A stretch of 64,000 nucleotides of DNA. Source: DASQPA01 sp963757335 (GTDB lineage: Bacteria; Acidobacteriota; Thermoanaerobaculia; Multivoradales; UBA5704). The translations under genes and the position numbers were made by a program. Shown in pieces: positions 58,050 to 64,000 of this stretch. Numbering within the stretch: position 1 is the first letter of the stretch; every line of letters begins with the position of its first letter. The notes under the pieces were generated by a model. That model ran no database searches. It saw nothing but the letters and a program-made list of their open reading frames with translations, and was not told the origin of the DNA. The stretch lies in contig CAVWRJ010000017.1 in the NCBI GenBank assembly GCA_963757335.1, positions 62,001-126,000 of the forward strand, in the 5' to 3' direction.

Positions 58050-58657
58050 CGATAGAGCTGATACTTCCGCGCGTAGTCTAGCACCAAAGCCGGCATGGCC
58101 TCGGGCGGCGGCGTCTCCCCGCGGGAGAGGATTCGGCGCAGTTGAGTGGACGAGGCATCGACCGGATCCTGATGCAAGAGGAGGACCCGGCCACTGGCGG
58201 CCAGATCTCCGAGCTCCGGAGCCAGGGCCGCCGTCTTTAGGTCCCAGCCCGGGCGGGCGAGGACGACGATGTGGGCCAGGCGCGCGATGTCGCGGAAGCG
58301 CCACCAGCGGTGGAGCTCCAGGAAGGAGTCGCTCCCCATCAGCAGGTGGAGGTCGGCCTCCGGCATGGCGGTGCTGAACTCCTCCAGGGTGTCGACGGTG
58401 TAGGCGGGCTTCCCCGGGGTGAGCTCGTGCGGCGAGGCGAAGAGCCCCTCCTCGGCTAAGAGCGCCAGCTCGACCATCGCGTACCGCGCGTAGGGGGGCG
58501 CCAGCTCGCGGAGCGGCTTGTGCGGCGGCTGGGCGGTGGGCAGGTAGATCACCCGCTCGAGCCCGAGGGACCGCCGCGCCTCCTGGATCGGCTGGACGTG
58601 CCCGCGGTGAACGGGGTCGAAGCTGCCCCCATAGAGACCGATCTTCGTCGTCTTCAA
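58046..58657 (-). CDS. nadD: Nicotinate-nucleotide adenylyltransferase
   Basis: 203 residues from TTG 58657 (TTGA overlap with obgE). 'IGLYGGSFDPVHRGHV' is the nucleotidyltransferase HxGH-type motif, with 'LPTAQPPHKP', 'LHLLMGSDSFLELHRWWRF' and 'ASSTQLRRILSRGE' (ISSTxIR-type). It makes deamido-NAD from NaMN and ATP. Together with nadK at 12.8 kb it covers two steps of NAD(P) synthesis. Confidence 0.94.
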   Translation of the reverse strand: MKTTKIGLYGGSFDPVHRGHVQPIQEARRSLGLERVIYLPTAQPPHKPLRELAPPYARYAMVELALLAEEGLFASPHELTPGKPAYTVDTLEEFSTAMPEADLHLLMGSDSFLELHRWWRFRDIARLAHIVVLARPGWDLKTAALAPELGDLAASGRVLLLHQDPVDASSTQLRRILSRGETPPPEAMPALVLDYARKYQLYR

Positions 58658-59663
58658 GCGGGCTTCTTCTCCGCCGCCAGCCGCTCTTCCATCTCGATCA
58701 CCAGCCGGTCCACCCCTTCGTGGGTCGCCGAGCTGATCTCGAGGTAGGGGAGGGAGCGCGCCATTGCCGCCGCCGCAGCTCCGTCTGCCGTTCGGGAACG
58801 GCGGAGTCGAGCTTGCTCCCCACCACCAGGCGCGGCCGCCCGAGGAGGCTCGCCTCGAAAGCCGCGAGCTCGCGCTCGACCGTGTCCAAGTCCGCCGCCG
58901 CGTCCCCCTCCGGGTTCGAGAGGTCGACCAGGTGGACGAGGACCCGGCAGCGCTCGACGTGGCGGAGGAACTGGAAGCCGAGGCCCGCCCCCTGGGCTGC
59001 TCCGGCGATCAGGCCCGGCAGGTCGGCGATGACGAAAGTCTCGTCGTAGGGGCCGCGGGCGACGACGCCGAGTTGGGGCACGAGGGTGGTGAAGGGGTAG
59101 TCGGCGATCTTCGGCCGGGCCGCCGAGACGACGCTGATGAGGGTCGACTTGCCGGCGTTGGGAGGCCCCACGACCCCGACGTCGGCGAGGAGCTTCAATT
59201 CGAGCCGGAGCCGCCGCTCCTCGCCGTCGCGGCCGGGATCGGCCCGGCGCGGCGCCTGGTTGGTGGCGGTGGCGAAGCGGGCGTTGCCCCGCCCGCCCCG
59301 TCCGCCGTCGGCGACCATCAGCCGCTCGCCGTCGGCGAGGATCTCGCCCCGGAGCTCGCCGGTCTCCGCATCGTAGACCTGGGTGCCCAGGGGGACCGGC
59401 ACGAGGAGGTCGTCTGCGGTCCTGCCGGTCTTGTTCGAGCCCTCGCCGTGGTGGCCGCGGTCGGCGGCGTAGAGCGAGGCGAAGCGCAGGTGATAGAGGG
59501 TGTTGCGCTGCGCCTCCCCGACCAGGTAGACGGAGCCGCCGTCGCCGCCGTCGCCGCCCGAGGGGCCGCCCCGGGGGACGAACTTCTCCCGCCGGAAAGC
59601 CATGCAGCCGTTACCCCCACGCCCGGCTCGGACGTGGATGGTGGCTTCGTCTAAGAAGATCAA
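58654..59663 (-). CDS. obgE: Obg family GTPase (one frameshift)
   Basis: About 336 residues from ATG 59663. The Gly-rich Obg fold ('VRAGRGGNGCMAFRREKFVP', 'GGDGGDGGSVYLVG') is followed by the G domain: G1 'GVVGPPNAGKSTLI', G3 'VIADLPGLIAGAAQGAG', G4 'LVVGSKLDSAVPE'. A shift near 58785 moves the end to 'YLEISSATHEGVDRLVIEM', which supplies G5 (SSATHEG). Obg is essential in most bacteria, so this break is almost surely a sequence error. Ribosome assembly GTPase. Confidence 0.94.
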
Positions 59664-59717
59664 AATCGAGGAGGGGCCGGGAAGCCGGCCGGGCCCGGAA
59701 GGTTCCGGGCCCGGGGG

Positions 59718-60035
59718 CTACTCAGCGGTTTCTGCGGTATTGGCGGTGGCGCCAGCGGCGGTGGCGGCTTCGACCGCGGGCAGCGCCGGCAGGATGTTGA
59801 CGAATTTGCCGCGGCGGCCCCGGTCCTGGAACTGGACGACGCCGTCGATCTTGGCGTAGAGGGTGTCGTCCTTCCCCTGGCCAACGTTGACGCCGGGGAG
59901 GAAGCGGGTACCGCGCTGCCGGATGATGATCGAGCCTCCGGTCACCTTCTCGCCGCCGAAACGCTTGACGCCCAGGTACTGCGGGTTGGAGTCGCGGCCG
60001 TTGCGGCTCGAGCCCTGTCCTTTTTTATGTGCCAT
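59718..60035 (-). CDS. rpmA: 50S ribosomal protein bL27
   Basis: 105 residues: 'MAHKKGQGSSRNGRDSNPQY', 'GGSIIIRQRGTRFLPG', 'DDTLYAKIDGVVQF'. The N-terminal residues reach the peptidyl-transferase centre. The usual length is about 85; here about 20 Ala/Thr/Glu-rich residues ('VEAATAAGATANTAETAE') are added at the C terminus. Lies 61 nt after rplU. Confidence 0.97.
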   Translation of the reverse strand: MAHKKGQGSSRNGRDSNPQYLGVKRFGGEKVTGGSIIIRQRGTRFLPGVNVGQGKDDTLYAKIDGVVQFQDRGRRGKFVNILPALPAVEAATAAGATANTAETAE

Positions 60036-60096
60036 GAGCTGCTGCTCCCTTGAGAAATCGAATCGGGTCGGCTCTTACGAGCGCGCTAGAGCGCTT

Positions 60097-60423
60097 TTAC
60101 GAGTTGGACGGCAGGTGGATGTCGTCGATGCGCACCCGGAGGAGGTCCTGCCGGTGGCCGTTGGTCCGCCGGTACTGCTTGCGCTTCTTCTTCTTGAAAA
60201 CCCGGATCTTGGGTCCGCGAAGCTCGCGGACCAGGGAGGCGTTGACCAGCGCGCCCGCGACCAGGGGGTTGCCCACCTGGATGGCGTCTTCTCCGCCGCC
60301 GATCATGAGGACGCGGTCGAAACGGATCGCCTCCCCTTCCCTCCCCGGCAGGAGCTCGATGTCGAGCACATCCCCCGGGGTCACCCGATATTGCTTACCA
60401 CCACTCTGGATCACTGCGTACAT
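60097..60423 (-). CDS. rplU: 50S ribosomal protein bL21
   Basis: 108 residues: 'MYAVIQSGGKQYRVTPGDVL', 'GPKIRVFKKKKRKQYRRTNG', 'LLRVRIDDI'. First gene of the rplU-rpmA-obgE-nadD-rsfS operon. It binds 23S rRNA. A good promoter lies about 45 nt upstream. Confidence 0.97.
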   Translation of the reverse strand: MYAVIQSGGKQYRVTPGDVLDIELLPGREGEAIRFDRVLMIGGGEDAIQVGNPLVAGALVNASLVRELRGPKIRVFKKKKRKQYRRTNGHRQDLLRVRIDDIHLPSNS

Positions 60424-60466
60424 AAACGCTCCTCAACCATCGGCGTCAAAAACGCGTGGACGGGAG

Positions 60467-60495
60467 ACCATAGCATGGGATGGATTGGCGGTCAA
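60467..60495 (-). promoter_or_regulatory. Sigma-70 promoter of the rplU operon
   Basis: On the minus strand TTGACC (60490-60495), a 17-nt spacer and TATGGT (60467-60472). Placement and spacing suit the ribosomal-protein operon. The rest of 60424-60726 holds only the palindrome at 60558-60619. Confidence 0.6.
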
Positions 60496-60557
60496 CGCGC
60501 CAGTCGTCAGCCGGCAAGGCCCGGTCAAAGTCGAATCTGGCATCGCGAAGGTCCTGT

Positions 60558-60619
60558 CGTAGGGGCACCCCCCTGTGGGTGCCCTGGGAGGAGGGCGGCC
60601 ACGGGGGGCCGCCCCTACG
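60558..60619. repeat. Cloverleaf-type palindromic element
   Basis: Ends CGTAGGGGC (60558-60566) and GCCCCTACG (60611-60619) are exact inverted repeats. Inside are two further hairpins, GGGCACCC/GGGTGCCC and GGGCGGCC/GGCCGCCC. The whole can fold as a three-way junction. Elements with this 'GTAGGGGC...GCCCCTAC' form are familiar as widespread REP-like repeats. It lies in the divergent gap between rplU and the hydrolase. Confidence 0.85.
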
Positions 60620-60726
60620 CTCCAAGCCAAAGTGTCTCGTCGCCGGCAGGCTTTGCCAAGGTCGATATCGCGACCTTGCGGGGCGACCTGGCGGGGCGAC
60701 TGGCGGGGCTGCTATCCTCCCCCGGC

Positions 60727-61578
60727 ATGCTGCTCTACCTCTTCAGCCTGACCACCACCTTCCTCCTCACCTTCTTCGGGGCCAAGCGGAAACAGCTCCG
60801 GCTGGCGGGGAAGGTGACGCTCGCCTATACCGTCCTCGGGCCGCGCGACGGGGAGCCCTGGATCCTCCTTCATGGGCTGGGTTCGGTCGGGTCGAGCTGG
60901 ATTCCGGTGATGTCGGCTCTCCGCCGCGAGTGCCGCCTCATCGTCCCCGAGCTTTCGGCCCTGGGCGGCACCCGAGCCCCGGGGGGCGGGCTGGGGATCC
61001 GGCAGGGGGCCGCGGTCATGGCCCAACTCCTGGAAGCGGAGCTCGACGGCCGGCCGGTGACCGTCTGCGGTCTCTCCATGGGAGGCTGGATGGCGGTGCG
61101 GCTCGTCCTCGCCCGTCCCGACCTCGTCTCCCGACTGGTGCTGATCGACGCCGGCGGCTATCTCCACCAGGACTGGGACCGCGTGCAGGAGCTGGTGAAG
61201 ATCGCGGACATCGCCGGGGTCGAGCGCCTGTACGAGGCCCTCTTCGTCCGCGCGCCCTGGGTATTACGCCGATCGAAGGCGGCCTTCCTCGCCGCCTACA
61301 CCTCGCCCGGGGTGAAGACCATTCTCTCCGGCACCGAGGAGAGAGACGCCTTCGACGAAGCCGATCTGGCCCGGATCGAGGTCCCGGCGGCCCTCATCTG
61401 GGGAGAGCGGGACGGCCTCTTTCCAGTGGCCACGGCCGCGGCCATGGCGGCGGCCCTCCCGCACGCTACCCTCACGGTGATCCCGGATTGCGGCCATGCC
61501 GTCCACTGGGAGTGCCCCGACCGCCTGGTCGCGGCGATCCAGGAGTTCCGCCGCGCCACCCGGTCCGACTTGGCTTAG
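60727..61578 (+). CDS. Alpha/beta-fold hydrolase with N-terminal membrane anchor
   Basis: 283 residues from ATG 60727. One N-terminal TM ('LLYLFSLTTTFLLTFFG'), 'EPWILLHGLGSVGSSW' (HG oxyanion), nucleophile 'VCGLSMGGWMAVRLVL', acid 'LIWGERDGLFPV' and 'IPDCGHAVHWECPDRL' (His). A complete triad is present. Substrate unknown; homologues cover esterases, lipases and C-C hydrolases. Confidence 0.87.
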   Translation: MLLYLFSLTTTFLLTFFGAKRKQLRLAGKVTLAYTVLGPRDGEPWILLHGLGSVGSSWIPVMSALRRECRLIVPELSALGGTRAPGGGLGIRQGAAVMAQLLEAELDGRPVTVCGLSMGGWMAVRLVLARPDLVSRLVLIDAGGYLHQDWDRVQELVKIADIAGVERLYEALFVRAPWVLRRSKAAFLAAYTSPGVKTILSGTEERDAFDEADLARIEVPAALIWGERDGLFPVATAAAMAAALPHATLTVIPDCGHAVHWECPDRLVAAIQEFRRATRSDLA

Positions 61579-61623
61579 AATCCTCTCCCAACCTCAAACT
61601 CAAACGAACCTGGAGGGAAGTCC

Positions 61624-61791
61624 ATGGCGGCTCCCGAGTACATGGTCTGCCTCGATTGCGAGACCCCGGTCTACGACTTCGAATGGCTCGGCGAGAAGCT
61701 CACCGAGATCCTCTGCCCGGCCTGCGGCAACGAAGATCCGGAGCAATTCATCCTGCCCGAGGATCTGGAGGAGCTGATGGACGCAACATAA
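61624..61791 (+). CDS. Small zinc-ribbon protein
   Basis: 55 residues from ATG 61624, with CTGGAGGGAAG upstream. Two Cys pairs, 'MVCLDCETPVYDF' and 'EILCPACGNED', form a rubredoxin/zinc-ribbon knuckle, followed by an acidic tail. The function is unknown; such mini-ribbons often bind RNA, DNA or protein partners. Confidence 0.75.
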   Translation: MAAPEYMVCLDCETPVYDFEWLGEKLTEILCPACGNEDPEQFILPEDLEELMDAT

Positions 61792-61835
61792 GAACCAGCG
61801 CTGTCCCAAGATATTAGCTTTGCGGACTCACCCTC

Positions 61836-61865
61836 TTGACGAGGATGAGCTTCTTTGGCTAAGAT
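61836..61865 (+). promoter_or_regulatory. Candidate promoter of the hsp20 gene
   Basis: TTGACG (61836-61841), 18-nt spacer, TAAGAT (61860-61865). It would give a leader of about 110 nt containing a nested hairpin (AAGGGGC 61916-61922 with GCCCCTT 61946-61952, and inner GGGG/CCCC). Confidence 0.4.
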
Positions 61866-61983
61866 CTGCTCGTCGATGGGAATAAGCGTGATGGACTCAA
61901 GGTTGTTACCGGCAGAAGGGGCGAGACAGGGGGATAGGAACCCCGGCCCCTTGACTTGAGACAAAATCAAAGGAGGAATGGTC

Positions 61984-62451
61984 ATGTACAACGGCACTTC
62001 CCTGAATCGTCGCAGCAACTACGCCAATCCCAGTCCCTGGAACGCCTTCGAGGCTTTCAACCGCGCCTTCGCGCCGCTCTTCTCGGGCGATGCCGCGACC
62101 CCCGACGAGAACGAGACGGTCGCCCGGGCCTGGGCGCCGCGGGTCGACATCCTCGAGAACGAGACCTCCTACCAGGTGACGGCCGAGCTGCCGGGGGTCA
62201 AGAAGGACGACGTCGAGATCACCGTCGAGAACAACCTGCTCACCCTCAAGGGGGAGCGGAAGTTCGAGAAGGACGTCAACAAGGAGCAGTACCACCGGAT
62301 CGAGCGCGCCTACGGCAGCTTCGCTCGCTCCTTCACCCTGCCCAACCGGGTCTCTCAGGACCAGGTCCAGGCCAAGTTCGACAACGGCCTTCTGATGATC
62401 ACGATCCCGAAGGCGGCCGAGGCGCGCCCGAAGAAGATCGAGATCGCCTGA
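61984..62451 (+). CDS. Hsp20/alpha-crystallin family small heat-shock protein
   Basis: 155 residues from ATG 61984 (AGGAGG at 7 nt; the ATG at 61978 is too close to it). The alpha-crystallin domain spans about 48-145: 'WAPRVDILENETSYQVTAEL', 'GVKKDDVEITVENNLLTLKG', 'YGSFARSFTLPNRV', and the C-terminal 'NGLLMITIPKAAEARPKKIE' with the PKK-x-IEI end. ATP-independent holdase. A terminator follows. Confidence 0.95.
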   Translation: MYNGTSLNRRSNYANPSPWNAFEAFNRAFAPLFSGDAATPDENETVARAWAPRVDILENETSYQVTAELPGVKKDDVEITVENNLLTLKGERKFEKDVNKEQYHRIERAYGSFARSFTLPNRVSQDQVQAKFDNGLLMITIPKAAEARPKKIEIA

Positions 62452-62508
62452 GCGTCTGAAAGCACATAGGGTCGGCCGGCGCGGCACCGCCGGCCCCTCG
62501 CGGTACCC

Positions 62509-62538
62509 GGCCCCGCCTCTCGGCGGGGCCTTTTCTTT
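62509..62538 (+). terminator. Rho-independent terminator after hsp20
   Basis: GGCCCCGCC (62509-62517), loop TCTC, GGCGGGGCC (62522-62530), then TTTTCTTT. A perfect 9-bp stem with a T-tract. It also lies just past the convergent NRAMP-family gene end. Confidence 0.9.
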
Positions 62539-62544
62539 AGCTCT

Positions 62545-63847
62545 TCAGGTTTTGCCGATCCCGAACCAGCCGAGGACCGTCTGGACGAGGAGGGCGAGCG
62601 AGAGCAGGCTCACGAGGATGGCGATCGACCAGGCGACGCAGTTGTAGACCGGTCCGTTGACGTGCGAGCCCATGAGCTCGCGATCGTTGACCAGGCGCAG
62701 CATGGCGAAGAGCTCGATCGGCAGCAGCAGGCCGTTCAGGACATAGACGCCGACCAGCACCTGGATGAGCGGCAGGCCGGGGACCAGCGCCACCCCGGCG
62801 CCGAGGACGATGAGGCCGGTGAACATCCCCATGAAGACCGGCGCCTCCGACCACGAGCGCGACACGCCGCGCTCGAACCCCAGAGCCTCGCTCATCATGT
62901 AGGTCGTGGAGAGCGGCAGCACCCCGGCGGCGAGGAGCGACGCCCCGAGGAGACCGAGGGCGAAGAGCACCCGGGCGTAGTGGCCGGCGATCGGCTCCAG
63001 GGCGCGCGCCGCGTCCGCCGCGGTATCGACGTGCAGGCCATGGGGGAAGAGCGTCGCCGCGGTGGCGATGATGATGAAGACCGCGACGACGCCCGAGAAG
63101 ACAGTGCCGACGATGACGTCGAAGAGCGTGTAGCGGTACTCGTCGGGCGTCACCCCCTTCTCGACGACCGACGACTGGACGTAGAGCTGCATGTAAGGGG
63201 AGATGGTGGTGCCGATGAGGGCGATCAGGAGCGAGAGATAGCCGGCGTCCATCCGCAGGTGGGGGTGGACGGTCTCGACGAGCACCTGGTGCCAGTCGGG
63301 ATGGGCGAGGAAGGCGGCGCCGATATAGGCGAAGAAGGCGAGCGAGAGGACTAAAAAGATCTTCTCGACCCGGGCGTAGGAGCCGCGCACGATGAGCAGC
63401 CAGACGAGCCCGGCCGAGAGCGGCACCGAGAGATAGCGGCTGACCCCGAAGAGCTCGGAGGCGGCGGCGATGCCGATGAACTCCGAGAAGATGATGCCGG
63501 CGTTGGCGACGAAGAGGGTGACGAGGATGAAGGCCGTCGTGCGGAGCGAGAAGCTCTCCCGCACGAGGTCCGAGAAGCCCTTGCCGGTCACCGCCCCCAT
63601 CCGGGCGCTCATCTCCTGGACGACGCCGACGAAGATGCTGACGAGCACCATCGCCCACAAGCAGGCCGTAGCCGTAGGAGGCGCCCGCCGAGGCGTAGGT
63701 GGCGATGCCGCCGGCGTCGTTGCCGGCGCTCGCCGCGAGGAGCCCGGGCCCGAGCGCCACGAGATAGGGAAGAAACCGGCGCAGGCGCGACCGCACGCGG
63801 GCGGGGCGCGCGGCCGGTTCGAGCCGCCCGGGGGCCTGTTCTTGCAT
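62545..63847 (-). CDS. NRAMP-family metal transporter, divergent active site (one frameshift)
   Basis: About 434 residues, 11 TMs, from ATG 63847 (GGAGGAAG upstream). 'YLVALGPGLLAASAGNDAGG' is TM1; a shift near 63660 joins 'GASYGYGLL' to 'WAMVLVSIFVGVVQEMSARM', 'GAVTGKGFSDLVRE'. In canonical NRAMPs TM1 has D-P-G-N and TM6 A-x-x-M-P-H; here TM1 reads A-G-N-D-A-G-G and TM6 'IGTTISPYMQLYVQ', lacking the metal-binding Met. That fits NRAMP-related magnesium-type transporters (NRMT) better than manganese/iron MntH. It follows a CBS-domain gene on the same strand. Confidence 0.85.
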
Positions 63848-63876
63848 CCGATCTTCCTCCCGCGCCGGTCGGCGTT

Positions 63877-64000
63877 CTAGGCGGCGAACGACCGCGGACC
63901 GCGGCGGTGCCAGATCTCGGGCAGCAGCTCGGCCAGGGCGTCGTCGACGGTGACGATCCCCAGCAGCCGGCCCGCGGAGTCGAGCACCGGCACGGCGAGC
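63877..64000 (-). CDS. CBS-domain protein, C-terminal fragment (runs off the window)
   Basis: The last about 40 residues read 'LAVPVLDSAGRLLGIVTVDD' and 'ALAELLPEIWHRRGPRSFAA', the second half of a CBS domain. The upstream part is outside the window. CBS domains with an MgtE-N domain commonly accompany NRAMP-like genes and sense adenosine nucleotides or Mg2+. It ends 30 nt before the transporter start, so co-expression is likely. Confidence 0.75.
   Translation of the reverse strand, partial: LAVPVLDSAGRLLGIVTVDDALAELLPEIWHRRGPRSFAA

Overview
The window is high-GC DNA from a diderm bacterium. It encodes TamB and BamA, an Arn-type lipid/glycan transferase, several lipoproteins and an outer-membrane barrel protein. 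The gene style fits Acidobacteriota of the Thermoanaerobaculia type: glycine cleavage with a fused P protein, a 'KLxLxRETLRxL...GG' lanthipeptide-type leader, secreted CarboxypepD_reg proteins, and many TTG/GTG starts with 4-nt overlaps. That placement is an inference from gene content; no rRNA or tRNA gene is visible.

Layout. 0-4 kb: glycan genes (GT2 fragment, ArnT-like GT83, glutamine-dependent asparagine synthetase). 4.2-8.3 kb: a CHASE/PAS histidine kinase, then a small envelope operon whose central gene is a metal-binding (HMA/MerP-like) protein with an in-frame TGA in a Cys-x-x-TGA motif. A SECIS-like hairpin follows the TGA, making this a strong selenoprotein candidate. 8.3-11.6 kb: a less GC-rich accessory block with a 21-nt-period repeat array, a DUF4157 effector-like protein, and a DUF5678/retropepsin-like gene broken by a MITE. 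11.7-20.7 kb: Trm112-like protein, TlyA, NAD kinase, TamB and BamA, mostly overlapping. 20.7-29.5 kb: DUF3833 lipoprotein, peptide ABC transporter (binding protein and two permeases), MFS exporter, queA, and larB/larE for the nickel-pincer cofactor. 29.5-36.7 kb: gcvP, gcvH and gcvT on the minus strand, then SixA, CHAD and SGNH-like genes on the plus strand. 36.7-40.9 kb: a second accessory block with a Cys-rich secreted protein, a CarboxypepD_reg protein, a second 21-nt repeat array in two opposed blocks, and an orphan lanthipeptide-like precursor. 40.9-50.8 kb: a GH47 mannosidase, a GyrI-like protein, and a catabolic operon (three crotonases, aldehyde dehydrogenase, thiolase, C26 amidase, amidohydrolase, kynureninase-like enzyme). 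50.8-57.8 kb: a membrane alpha/beta hydrolase, a DUF2059 protein, an M28 peptidase, an HD-GYP sensor and a sigma-54 activator. 57.6-60.5 kb: the housekeeping operon rplU-rpmA-obgE-nadD-rsfS. 60.7-64 kb: a hydrolase, a zinc ribbon, Hsp20, an NRAMP-family transporter and a CBS-domain fragment.

Two cautions apply. At least a dozen conserved genes, including obgE and gcvP, carry single-base frameshifts; this pattern points to indel errors in the sequence rather than gene decay. Those genes are annotated here across the frame breaks. Long antisense ORFs are abundant because of the GC content and were left out.

The most interesting signals are the Cys-x-x-Sec candidate, the two exact 21-bp-phased repeat arrays, a dispersed hairpin family whose arms co-vary between copies, the DUF4157/Cys-His-Asp protein, and the orphan lanthipeptide precursor.
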